The position numbers and the translations under genes were made by a program. Positions 26,572-35,013 of a DNA stretch of 64,000 nucleotides are shown here, in pieces. Location of the stretch: NCBI RefSeq assembly GCF_014904705.1, contig NZ_JACZCQ010000001.1, forward strand, positions 186,001-250,000, written 5' to 3'. Source of the DNA: Nisaea sediminum. Its GTDB lineage: Bacteria; Pseudomonadota; Alphaproteobacteria; Thalassobaculales; Thalassobaculaceae. Each line of letters begins with the position of its first letter. Within the stretch, counting starts at the first letter, position 1. The notes under the pieces are model-generated. The model saw nothing but the letters and a program-made list of their open reading frames with translations. It did no database searches and was not told the DNA's origin.

Positions 26572-27582
26572 ATGCTGAGGTTCATTCAATTCGTCTGCAC
26601 GCGCGCGGCCATGGCCGTGGTCACGCTGCTTCTGGTTTCCTTTATCGTCTTCACGCTGATGGAGCTGGTGCCGGCGAACTGTGCCGAGCGCTATCTCGCC
26701 TTCAAGAACACCCAGGGCGAGCAGATCAGCATCGAGAACATTCGCGCCGAGGAACAGCGCCTCGGCCTCGACAAGCCCTACATCCAGCGCTGGGCGAGCT
26801 GGGTCGGGAACGTCTTCTTCCGGGGGGATTTCGGCGACAGCTGCATTCTGCGCGTGAACATCAACCAGCTGCTCGGCGAGAAGATCTGGATCTCGCTCGG
26901 GATCTGTTTTGTCGCGCTTCTGGTCGCCTATCTGATCGCCTTGCCGGTCGGGATCATATCCGCGACGGTCTCCAGTCCGTCGCTGAATAACGGTCTGCGC
27001 CTCGTGTCCTATCTCGGCCTGGCGCTGCCCAACTTCCTGCTCGCGTTGATGATCATGCTGTTCTCGACCATGGTGTTCGGCGACACCCTGACCGGCATGT
27101 TCTCGAAGGAGTTCCGCGACGCGCCCTGGTCCTGGGAGCGGGTCCTCGATTTCCTGTCGCATGCCTGGCTGCCGATCTTCATTCTCGGCTGGTCGGCGAC
27201 CGCCTTCGCGCTGCAAACCGTGCGGGCGCTGATGTCGGACGAATACGGCAAGCTCTATGTCACCGCGGCACGGGCGCGCGGCGTGCACGGACGCGCGCTG
27301 CTCTGGCGCTATCCCGCGCGCCATGCGCTCGGCCCGATCATCAATTCGCTCGGCTTCGACCTGAACCGGGTCTTCAACGAGCTGCCGATCGTCGCCGTCA
27401 TCCTCACGCTTTCGGAAGCGGGGGCGCTGCTCCTCGAGGGGCTCGCGCGCTCAAACGACCAGCAGCTCGCCGGTGCGATCATCTTCATGCTGACCGCCTC
27501 CATCGTCTCGCTGAACTTCCTGACGGACGTGCTGCTGTCGATCATCGACCCGCGCGTCCGCAAGAGCGTGATGGGAGGCTGA
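26572..27582 (+). CDS. ABC transporter permease, DppB/OppB type
   Basis: 336 residues; RBS GGAGGTGGGG before ATG. TM1 (AAMAVVTLLLVSFIVFTLME), a periplasmic loop with LGLDKPYIQRW, and the BPD_transp_1 core with the EAA-type loop YGKLYVTAARARGVHGRALLWRY (split: YVTAARARGVHG / ALLWRY). About six TM helices. It partners the OppC-type permease to form the membrane pore. Second gene of the operon. Confidence 0.92.
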   Translation: MLRFIQFVCTRAAMAVVTLLLVSFIVFTLMELVPANCAERYLAFKNTQGEQISIENIRAEEQRLGLDKPYIQRWASWVGNVFFRGDFGDSCILRVNINQLLGEKIWISLGICFVALLVAYLIALPVGIISATVSSPSLNNGLRLVSYLGLALPNFLLALMIMLFSTMVFGDTLTGMFSKEFRDAPWSWERVLDFLSHAWLPIFILGWSATAFALQTVRALMSDEYGKLYVTAARARGVHGRALLWRYPARHALGPIINSLGFDLNRVFNELPIVAVILTLSEAGALLLEGLARSNDQQLAGAIIFMLTASIVSLNFLTDVLLSIIDPRVRKSVMGG

Positions 27583-27586
27583 GATC

Positions 27587-28783
27587 ATGGTCGACCAAAC
27601 CGTCACCGCGGCACCCGCCAAGAGCGCCGATCAGAAATCGAAGGAAGCCTATTTCACCGCGAGCCAGGCCCAGCTCGTCTGGGCCCGTTTCAAGAAGAAC
27701 CGGGCGGCGGTGGTGGCCGGCGGTGTGCTGATCGCGATCATCCTGATGGGGCTCTTCGCGCCGTTTCTCTCGCCCTACGATCCGACCATCGCGGGACGTG
27801 ACAAGGACTACCAGAACGGCGCGCCGCAGATCCCGATGTTCTGCGATCACAACGGCTGCTCGCTCCGGCCTTTCCTGCACACGCTGGAGCGGACCCGTTC
27901 CATCAAGACAAACTTCCGCTGGGTCACGACGGTCAACACGGAGAAGCGGCGCTACGTCACCTTCTTCCCGAGCGGCTGGGAATACCGGTTGTTCAGCGTC
28001 CAGATCGATTTGCCGGGCGACACGTTCGACATCAACATTCCCGGCTTCAAGATGACCACGCATCTCTTCGGCATCGACGAGGGCGGGATCCATCTCTTCG
28101 GGACCGATCACGGCGGCAAGGATATCTTCTCGCGCACCCTGCACGCGATCTACACCTCGCTCGCGGTCGGTACGATCGGCGTCTTCATCAGTTTCGTGCT
28201 CGCGCTGATCATCGGCGGAACCTCAGGCTATTTCGGAGGTGTCACCGACGGCGTGCTGCAGATGATCACGGATGCTGTCCGGACGGTGCCGGCGATCCCG
28301 CTCTTCATGGCGCTGGCGGCTTTCGTACCGGATGAATGGAGCTCTGAAGCGCGCTTCTTCTTCATCTCCATCATCCTCGGCTTCATCGGCTGGCCGACTC
28401 TGGCGCGCCGTGTCCGCACGCATCTGCTGACCGAGCGGAACCAGGAATACGTACTGGCTGCCAAGCTCTGCGGCGCCTCGGCGGGCCACATCATCGGCCG
28501 ACACCTGCTGCCGAGTTTCACCAGCTACATCATCGTCGATCTGGTGATCTCCTTCCCCTACATGGTGCTCTCGGAGACGGCGCTCAGCTTCATCGGGCTC
28601 GGCCTGAAGGAGCCGGTGAACTCGCTCGGCGTGATGCTGCAGAACGTTACCAGCGCGGACGTGCTGTTGAATTACCAGTGGTACTTCATCCCGGTCATCT
28701 TCTTCGTCGGCATGGTGCTCGCCTTCGTCTTCGTCGGCGACGGGCTGCGCGACGCGGCCGACCCCTATTCGGATCACAAGTGA
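27587..28783 (+). CDS. ABC transporter permease, DppC/OppC (YejE-like) type
   Basis: 398 residues. It has an N-terminal cytoplasmic segment and TM1 (AAVVAGGVLIAIILMGLFAPF). A periplasmic insertion of about 90 residues between TM1 and the conserved LFGTDHGGKDIFSR makes it longer than OppC (about 300), as in YejE. The permease core has an EAA loop (NQEYVLAAKLCGASAGHII). GGGAGG precedes the ATG, and the gene lies 4 bp after the first permease gene. Its stop overlaps the next ATG by one base (TGATG). Confidence 0.9.
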   Translation: MVDQTVTAAPAKSADQKSKEAYFTASQAQLVWARFKKNRAAVVAGGVLIAIILMGLFAPFLSPYDPTIAGRDKDYQNGAPQIPMFCDHNGCSLRPFLHTLERTRSIKTNFRWVTTVNTEKRRYVTFFPSGWEYRLFSVQIDLPGDTFDINIPGFKMTTHLFGIDEGGIHLFGTDHGGKDIFSRTLHAIYTSLAVGTIGVFISFVLALIIGGTSGYFGGVTDGVLQMITDAVRTVPAIPLFMALAAFVPDEWSSEARFFFISIILGFIGWPTLARRVRTHLLTERNQEYVLAAKLCGASAGHIIGRHLLPSFTSYIIVDLVISFPYMVLSETALSFIGLGLKEPVNSLGVMLQNVTSADVLLNYQWYFIPVIFFVGMVLAFVFVGDGLRDAADPYSDHK

Positions 28784-29790
28784 TGACGGCTCCGCTTCTT
28801 TCCGTGCGCGACCTGACGGTTCAGTTCAGGACTGACGAGGGTCTCATCACGACCGTTGACGACGTCTCCTTCGACATCTCGGCGGGCGAGGTTCTGGGCC
28901 TTGTCGGCGAGAGCGGGTCCGGCAAGTCGGTGACCGCGAAGTCGCTGATGAAGCTCAATCCCGGCAACACGGTTTACGGGCCGGAAAGCCGGATTACCCT
29001 CAATCTTGAAGACGGGCCGGTCGACGTGCTCTCCCTGAAGAGCGCGCGGGAGCTGAACGTGGTCCGCGGCGGCGCCATCTCGATGATCTTCCAGGAGCCG
29101 ATGGCGAGCTTCGCGCCGGCGATCACCATCGGCGACCAGATGGTCGAACAGCTGCTGCTGCACTCCTCATTGAACAAGAAGCAGGCGCGGGAGCTCTCTA
29201 TCGAGATGCTGGACCGGGTCGGGATCTCCGATGCCGGCAAGCGCGTCGACCAGTATGCCTTCGAGTTCTCCGGTGGGATGCGCCAGCGCGCGATGATCGC
29301 GATGGCGCTCTCGACCAAGCCGAAACTGCTGATCGCGGACGAGCCGACGACGGCGCTGGACGTCACCATCCAGGCGCAGGTGATCGATTTGATGAAGGAT
29401 CTGGTCGACGATTTCGGCATGGCGATCCTCTTCATCACACACGATCTCGGTGTGATCGCGCAGACCGCCGACCGGGTCGCGGTGATGTATCTCGGTCGCG
29501 TGATGGAGACCGGCAGCGTGCGCGAGGTGATCCGCACGCCGGCCCATCCCTATACCCAGGGCCTGCTCAACGCGTTGCCGAAGCTGGAGAGGCTGGACGA
29601 GCCTCTGACGCCGGTTCCGGGCGACATTCCGAGCCCTCTGGAGCGGCCGGAAGGTTGCGTCTTCCACACCCGCTGTCCGAAGATGGTTCCGGGAACCTGC
29701 GACAGTCTGCGGCCGGACGCCGTGGCCGTCTCGAAAAGCCATTCGGCGGCCTGTGTCACCGTCGAATCCGCCATGGAGGCCGCATCGTGA
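28783..29790 (+). CDS. ABC transporter ATP-binding protein, DppD/OppD type
   Basis: 335 residues starting at the TGATG junction. Walker A GESGSGKS, Q-loop IFQEPM, signature FSGGMRQRAMIA, Walker B LLIADEPTTALD and switch His (ITHD) are all present. The C-terminal oligopeptide/dipeptide extension carries HPYTQGLLNALP and the Cys motif EGCVFHTRCPKMVPGTC, known in this family to bind a 4Fe-4S cluster. It powers the importer with the following ATPase. Confidence 0.93.
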   Translation: MTAPLLSVRDLTVQFRTDEGLITTVDDVSFDISAGEVLGLVGESGSGKSVTAKSLMKLNPGNTVYGPESRITLNLEDGPVDVLSLKSARELNVVRGGAISMIFQEPMASFAPAITIGDQMVEQLLLHSSLNKKQARELSIEMLDRVGISDAGKRVDQYAFEFSGGMRQRAMIAMALSTKPKLLIADEPTTALDVTIQAQVIDLMKDLVDDFGMAILFITHDLGVIAQTADRVAVMYLGRVMETGSVREVIRTPAHPYTQGLLNALPKLERLDEPLTPVPGDIPSPLERPEGCVFHTRCPKMVPGTCDSLRPDAVAVSKSHSAACVTVESAMEAAS

Positions 29791-30770
29791 GCGCCCAGAG
29801 CCACATCCAGGTGAACCGTCTCTCCGTCCATTATGGCATCGGTGGCAGCCTCTTCGGAGGCGGCGGCGTGCTCAAGGCGGTGGACGATATCAGCCTCGAG
29901 ATCCCGCGTGGCTCGTTCTTCGGGCTGGTTGGCGAGAGTGGGTCGGGCAAGACGACGCTCGGGCGTGCGATCCTGAAGGCCGCGCCGATCTCCGAAGGGG
30001 AGGTGCGGTATGTCGACGAGGAGGTCGATTACGATGTCGGTCAGCTCGGCAAGAAGGAGCTGAAGGACTATCGCAGGCGAACCCAGCTGATCTTTCAGGA
30101 CCCGTACGCGGCGCTCAGCCCGCGCATGACCGTGCGCGACATCATCGCCGAGCCGCTGGAGGTGATGAAACTGACCAGGACCCGTGCGGAGACCGACGAG
30201 CGGGTGCGCGAAATCGCGGCGAAATGCAGGCTCAATCTTGAACATCTGAGACGCTTCCCGCACGCCTTCTCCGGCGGTCAGCGCCAGCGTATCTCGATCG
30301 CGCGGGCGCTGGTCTGCGAGCCCAAATTCCTGGTGGCGGACGAGAGCGTCGCCGCGCTCGACGTCTCGATCCAGGCGGACATCCTCAATCTTCTGAAGTC
30401 CCTTCAGAAGGACATGGACATCACCTTCCTCTTCATCAGCCACGATCTCAGCGTCGTCGCCCATACCTGCGACTGCGTGGCGGTGATGTATCTCGGTGCG
30501 ATCGTGGAGATGGCGCCGAGCCGCGAGCTCTTCACCGCGCCGAAGCACCCCTATACCAAGGCCCTGCTTTCCGCGATCCCGTCGCTCGATCCGGACGACC
30601 GGGGCAAGGCGCAGAAGCTGGAAGGGGAGATTCCGTCTCCGCTCAACAAGCCGAGCGGCTGCCGTTTCCACACCCGCTGCCCGATCGCGACCGCACGCTG
30701 CGCGGCGGAGACGCCCGAGTGGAAAGCGCATGCGCCGGGGCATTTCGCCGCCTGCCACTTCGCGGAATAG
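29787..30770 (+). CDS. ABC transporter ATP-binding protein, DppF/OppF type
   Basis: 327 residues from GTG at 29787, which overlaps the previous stop as GTGA. Walker A GESGSGKT, Q-loop LIFQDPYAAL, signature FSGGQRQRISIA, Walker B FLVADESVAALD, switch ISHD, and the C-terminal SGCRFHTRCPIATARC cysteine motif. The Walker B Glu is followed by SVAALD rather than PTSALD, common in OppF. Last gene of the importer operon; a short stem, GCGTCCG/CGGACGC (30778-30798), follows without a U-run. Confidence 0.92.
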   Translation: MSAQSHIQVNRLSVHYGIGGSLFGGGGVLKAVDDISLEIPRGSFFGLVGESGSGKTTLGRAILKAAPISEGEVRYVDEEVDYDVGQLGKKELKDYRRRTQLIFQDPYAALSPRMTVRDIIAEPLEVMKLTRTRAETDERVREIAAKCRLNLEHLRRFPHAFSGGQRQRISIARALVCEPKFLVADESVAALDVSIQADILNLLKSLQKDMDITFLFISHDLSVVAHTCDCVAVMYLGAIVEMAPSRELFTAPKHPYTKALLSAIPSLDPDDRGKAQKLEGEIPSPLNKPSGCRFHTRCPIATARCAAETPEWKAHAPGHFAACHFAE

Positions 30771-31030
30771 CCGACGCGCGTCCGATTTGAGCGGACGCCG
30801 CATTGCCAAAGCTTCATACTATCGCACCCGGTTCGGATGTCCGGCTGGCGCGGGATTCATTTTTTATTTCGCGAAATCAGTCGGTTCGCATTGGAGCTTG
30901 TTTCGCACCGGAAGTTGAGTAAGATTCGAATAGAATTAAATTCGCGCGATAATCGATTGATCTTGCGGGTCAGAACGCCGCAGTAGCGGTCGGTGGTGAA
31001 CAGACAGAATGTCAGTGCGGGTAACAGACA

Positions 31031-32767
31031 GTGTTCGGACGCTCTAACGCAGTCTTTGAGGTACTTTCGCTTCGCGATGGCTCCTGGTCCATCGTGGCTA
31101 CGGCTGCGAGCAAGGACGAAGGGCAGGCCGAGGCCCTGAAGGTCATGTCCCGCGCCGGGACCGAAGGCGTGCGGGTCATCAAGGACACCGGCAAGTCGAT
31201 CCACGACCTGAAGCCGGAAGACATCCTCTTCGAAAAGCTGAAACCCAAGGGTGAAGAGAAGGTCTTCATCCAGAATATCGACGACGCGCCGCTCTGTTAC
31301 GAGCTCTCGGATTTCTATGAAGGCGAGGGGCGGCAGACGATCAACCGGCTGTTCCGCGCCTATCTCGACAAGCACAACATTACCGCGAGCGAGGCACTGC
31401 ATTCCGCACGCGAGCTGAAGCGGCTGCTGGACGATGGCACGCTGCTCTTCTCCGCCGTCGCCAAGGTCGCGACCTTCCAGGCGGCCAAACTTGAAGACAC
31501 GAATGCGAACGAGCGACGCGAGACGCTCTTTGCTTTTGTCGATCACATCAACGCGGCGGCGCAGAAGACCCTGCAGCGCCCGATGCCGCGGATCCGCGAT
31601 GCCGGATTCAACGAGGCCATCGCGGAGATTAAGGCATCGATCAAAGAGGGAGAGGACCGCGGCTACCTGATCCGCTCCGCCATCACGACGGAGCTGGTCG
31701 AGAACCGCAGTTATCTCGGCAAGCTTGCCCAATGCATCGACTGGGCGGTGATGTGCGAGGATCCCGACGCTTTGCTGGACCTCGATATCTTCATTTCGGA
31801 CATCCTGCAGAACGCCGAAGTCCTGAAGGACATGCTCGGACATCAGCGTGACACGGGCAGCGCGCTTGTCACCATGATCTGTTTCGCCGGCGGGGAGCCG
31901 CTTGGCGAGGAGCCGGAAAACCTGACGCCGGAGCATCCGGACTACACGAACATCCAGCTGAACAAGCTGATCGGCGCCGGCAAGCTGCCGGAGAGCCAGG
32001 AGGTGCTGGTCGATCGGGTGCGGCGGCAGCTCGAAGGCATCGGGCCGCTCTCGAAAGGCGACCGGGAGGAGGAGCGTGAAGTCTTCCACGGCCTGCTCCA
32101 CAAATTGATTCCGGACTGCAACATGGTCGGCGGACCGAACATGGCCGAAGCCGTCACGGCGCGGCAGTCGACCATCATCAACAAGGGTGGTCAGAAAGGT
32201 ATGAAAGAGGCGGCGGCCTCGATGCTTCCGGCGCTGGCCGATCCGGCGCGCAAGGCGGCCTACCTGCTGTCGCTGCTGGAAAGCAAGCTCGGTAAGGACC
32301 TGCTGCGCTCCGATATCGACACGCATCTGGACGCGATGTTCGTCAGCACCCCGAGTCTCAATCACCTCGTGCGCGAAAAGCTGCCGCCGAACAAGAAGAT
32401 GGCGAAGGTCACGCAGATCTTTCACAAGATCCAGGAAAGCTCCCTGCCGGAACCGCGCAAGGAAGAGCTGACCAGCCGGATCGACGACTTGCTCGCGTCA
32501 TACATCGTCGACGGCAAGATCCTCGACAAGATCGACGGCTCGGACAAGCCGCTGCACATCAAGGCGTTCATGCTCGTCAGCATGGTTCAGCCCGAAATGC
32601 TGCCGAAGGGCAAGGCCTCGAACCTCGCCCGGCAGATCATCGTCAATCACCTGAAACGCCCGAATTTCGAAGCCGAGCTGGTGTCGCAGATTCCCGATCC
32701 GCAGGATCAGGCAAACACGCTGCGCCGGTTCCACGAGCAGCTGCACCGCTGCGGCTTCTTCGGCTGA
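31031..32767 (+). CDS. Conserved-looking hypothetical protein (578 aa) beside the chemosensory cluster
   Basis: 578 residues from a GTG start (GTG TTC GGA CGC); no strong RBS. No family is recognised. Residues 1-85 look like a small alpha/beta module (VFEVLSLRDGSWSIVATAAS, then EGVRVIKDT); the remaining about 490 residues are mainly helical, charged and without TM segments, signal peptide or catalytic motif. The helices resemble a scaffold or armadillo-like array. Codon use matches its neighbours, so it appears native. It ends 3 bp from the convergent gene at 32771 and lies upstream of the REC-CheW-CheA operon. A role in that signalling system is conceivable but only positional. Confidence 0.8.
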   Translation: MFGRSNAVFEVLSLRDGSWSIVATAASKDEGQAEALKVMSRAGTEGVRVIKDTGKSIHDLKPEDILFEKLKPKGEEKVFIQNIDDAPLCYELSDFYEGEGRQTINRLFRAYLDKHNITASEALHSARELKRLLDDGTLLFSAVAKVATFQAAKLEDTNANERRETLFAFVDHINAAAQKTLQRPMPRIRDAGFNEAIAEIKASIKEGEDRGYLIRSAITTELVENRSYLGKLAQCIDWAVMCEDPDALLDLDIFISDILQNAEVLKDMLGHQRDTGSALVTMICFAGGEPLGEEPENLTPEHPDYTNIQLNKLIGAGKLPESQEVLVDRVRRQLEGIGPLSKGDREEEREVFHGLLHKLIPDCNMVGGPNMAEAVTARQSTIINKGGQKGMKEAAASMLPALADPARKAAYLLSLLESKLGKDLLRSDIDTHLDAMFVSTPSLNHLVREKLPPNKKMAKVTQIFHKIQESSLPEPRKEELTSRIDDLLASYIVDGKILDKIDGSDKPLHIKAFMLVSMVQPEMLPKGKASNLARQIIVNHLKRPNFEAELVSQIPDPQDQANTLRRFHEQLHRCGFFG

Positions 32768-32770
32768 GGG

Positions 32771-33451
32771 TCAGCCGATCTCCATCTCGAGTTCATCGGC
32801 GAAATCGCCCCATTCATCCTCGTCGCCCGATGCGGTCCGCGCGGCTTCGACGAGGCTTTCGAGGAGGCTGTCATAGCGCGCCCAGGTTTCGGCATCGCCG
32901 CGCGCCTTGTTCGCGGCCCAGGCGGCTGCCAGAGCGGTCGCGCGGGCTTCGTGCGTGCGGGCTGCGGCGGCGCGCGCGGCCTCGGCGGCGGCGGCGGCCG
33001 TCACCTTGTCGGCCAGAACGTAGTTGCGCGAAAGCTCTCGCGCCTCGGCACGGGCAGAGACGCGGAAGTTCTCGTTGCCGGTTTCAAGAAACTTCCGGAC
33101 GTCCGCCGGCATCTCCCAGAGACCGGCAACGTCGAGCGCGACCTTGCGGGCGAATTCCCTGAGCAGGTCCTCGCCTTCGACGCGCCAGAGAATGGTGCGC
33201 GCGGCGCAGACCAGCTTGTCGTCCTGACGCGCGGACACCCCGTCGCATTCGACGCGGCAGATCGTGTTTCCCGGAGCGAACTTGAGCGCGTCGATCACCC
33301 GCTCGGAGGCGTGCAGCCCGGACTGGCAGAGCGCGACCGGCGCGCCATGTTCCAGCCTTTCGCCATCGGACGGGACCTGGCGCCCGTCGCGCAGTTCCTC
33401 GTCGACGAAGTGCCAAGCGAGCAGTCCCGCGGATCCGTTCTGGTCTGTCAT
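32771..33451 (-). CDS. Hypothetical protein with a DUF7666-like N-terminal domain
   Basis: 226 residues from the ATG before TDQNGSAG; longer frames reach 33628 without a better context. Residues about 10-120 (LAWHFVDEELRDGRQVPSDG, LCQSGLHASERVIDAL, APGNTICRVECDG, DDKLVCAARTILWR) resemble a small domain found in phage and bacterial proteins of unknown function. The rest is an Ala-rich helix with regular Arg/Glu (AAAAEAARAAAARTHEARA), probably a coiled coil. An acidic tail (DEDEWGDFADELEMEIG) closes it. It is divergent from the REC gene. The function and any connection to chemotaxis are unknown. Confidence 0.6.
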   Translation of the reverse strand: MTDQNGSAGLLAWHFVDEELRDGRQVPSDGERLEHGAPVALCQSGLHASERVIDALKFAPGNTICRVECDGVSARQDDKLVCAARTILWRVEGEDLLREFARKVALDVAGLWEMPADVRKFLETGNENFRVSARAEARELSRNYVLADKVTAAAAAEAARAAAARTHEARATALAAAWAANKARGDAETWARYDSLLESLVEAARTASGDEDEWGDFADELEMEIG

Positions 33452-33628
33452 CTTCTGCCTGTCCGAAAGCTTCTGTCGGTACCGGGATATCGTCCTACGG
33501 CGCAGGCCAAAGGGCAACCTCTTGATGCAGGGGTCGAATCCGCACATGGCCGGGAGGCCGGAAACATCGAAATCACAGGGTCGGGAAGCAAAATGCCGGT
33601 AGGCAAAGCCGAAGCGATATGGAACCAT

Positions 33629-33654
33629 GAAACCATTGATTCGAGGATGGTTTC
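33629..33654. promoter_or_regulatory. Inverted repeat upstream of the REC-CheW-CheA operon
   Basis: GAAACCAT (33629-33636) and ATGGTTTC (33647-33654), perfect 8-bp arms with a 10-base loop, end 24 bp before the REC start codon. It may be an operator or an mRNA structure near the start; nothing identifies the ligand. Confidence 0.4.
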
Positions 33655-33678
33655 CATCTGTGGGCGAGCTGTTTTCTG

Positions 33679-34095
33679 ATGGCCAAGGTTCTGATTGTCG
33701 ATGATTCCCGTCTGGTGCGCCTGACGATCAAGACGATCCTCGATCGCGCCGAGGGTATGGAAGTCGTCGGCGAGGCCGAGAACGGCCGTGAGGGCGTGGA
33801 CATGGCGAAGGAACTCAACCCGGACGTGGTGACGCTCGATATCGAGATGCCGGTCATGAATGGCATCGAGTGCCTGCGCCGGTTGCGCATTCTCTCTCCG
33901 GCCAAGGTGATCGTGCTCTCATCCCTCACGCATCCCGCCTCCCCGAAAGCGGTGGAGGCGCGTCTCGTCGGGGCCGATGCGGTGATCGGAAAGCCGTCCG
34001 GTTCTGTCAGCCGGGACGTCGATGCGAGCGGCGGCAACCTTCTGGTCGAGACGATCCACCGGGTCATGGGCTCGGGCGGGCAGGTGTCGGCATGA
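33679..34095 (+). CDS. Stand-alone response-regulator receiver (CheB-receiver-like)
   Basis: 138 residues, a single REC domain. The acidic pocket is Asp8/Asp9 (LIVDDSRLVR), the phospho-acceptor is Asp54 (TLDIEMPVMNG), the switch Ser/Thr is in VLSSLTHPAS and the conserved Lys is Lys105 in VIGKPSG. The VLSSLT and KPSG motifs are those of CheB receivers rather than CheY. The stop overlaps the CheW start (ATGA). It is a probable phosphate acceptor from the CheA encoded next and may replace the missing receiver of the cluster's CheB. Confidence 0.85.
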   Translation: MAKVLIVDDSRLVRLTIKTILDRAEGMEVVGEAENGREGVDMAKELNPDVVTLDIEMPVMNGIECLRRLRILSPAKVIVLSSLTHPASPKAVEARLVGADAVIGKPSGSVSRDVDASGGNLLVETIHRVMGSGGQVSA

Positions 34096-35009
34096 ACGCG
34101 GTCGAGAGCGCATACGAATCCCAGAAGATCCCGGTCCTGCTGTTCCAGTCGGACGACCGCCGCTATGGCGTGATGCTGTCCAGCGTCCGCGAGGTGGTCG
34201 AGATCGAGGACATGGAACCGATCGAGGGCGAGGATCCCGAATATATCGGCGTCATGGTGCTTCGGAAGGAGCCGATCCCCCTGGTCGTGGTGCGCGCCGG
34301 CGCGCACGATCCGGAGACCGACCTGCCGATGTGCATCGTGCTGCAGCGCGGCCATGCGGTCATCGGGCTGGCGGTGCAGAAGATCATCGGCATCCGCAAT
34401 TTCGATCCCGCCCATCCGACGAAAGGCCTGACGGCATCCGAGCAGCCGCAGCACGCCTATCTCGATGAGAACGGCAAGATCGTGCAGGCGGTCGATCCGG
34501 ACCGCTGGTTCAACGCGCAGAACATGCTGCCGCTCCTCGCCGACCAGCGCGCGCTGCGCCTCGTTCCGGACAAGACGGAAAAGGTCGAGAAGGCGCGCAA
34601 GACCTATATGGCACTGACGGTGAGGAACCACCTCTATGCCGTCGATTCCAGCTTGGTCGAGCGCGCTCTGGACGATGTCGGCACGACGCCGCTGCCGAAA
34701 CGGCCGGGCGTCCGGCTCGACTCCGTGATCGAGGTGAGCGGCAGCGTGCTGCCGGTGCTGCGCCTGACCGAAGGCGGGTTCGAAAGCCAGAAAATCCATA
34801 TCATCGTGAATTTCTTCGACCAGAAATGGGCGATCGCGACCGAACAGGTGCTCGGCATCGTCTCCGACGAAAGCCCGGTGGGCCCTGCAACGGACGAGAC
34901 CCAGGCGCGGGTGATCTCGCACAAGGGTGCGTTCCACGAAGTGATCGACCTCGCGGCATTGATCGCGCAATCGGTGCCCGATTTCGTGCGCTCCGACGGA
35001 AGAGGGTGA
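34092..35009 (+). CDS. Double CheW-domain coupling protein
   Basis: 305 residues starting at the ATGA overlap with the REC gene. Two CheW-like beta-barrels are visible: residues about 10-150 (VLLFQSDDRRYGVMLSSVREV, IGVMVLRKEPIPLVVV) and about 170-295 (TYMALTVRNHLYAVDSSLVE, GSVLPVLRL). It should link receptors to CheA. Together with the upstream receiver it resembles a CheV split into two genes with a second CheW domain. The tail adjoins CheA by 4 bp. Confidence 0.85.
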   Translation: MNAVESAYESQKIPVLLFQSDDRRYGVMLSSVREVVEIEDMEPIEGEDPEYIGVMVLRKEPIPLVVVRAGAHDPETDLPMCIVLQRGHAVIGLAVQKIIGIRNFDPAHPTKGLTASEQPQHAYLDENGKIVQAVDPDRWFNAQNMLPLLADQRALRLVPDKTEKVEKARKTYMALTVRNHLYAVDSSLVERALDDVGTTPLPKRPGVRLDSVIEVSGSVLPVLRLTEGGFESQKIHIIVNFFDQKWAIATEQVLGIVSDESPVGPATDETQARVISHKGAFHEVIDLAALIAQSVPDFVRSDGRG

Positions 35010-35013
35010 CCCG

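Noticed and set aside
31031-33451. Prophage or toxin-antitoxin remnant around the DUF7666-like gene
   Set aside because: No integrase, structural phage gene, att repeat or small coupled gene pair nearby; composition matches the chromosome.
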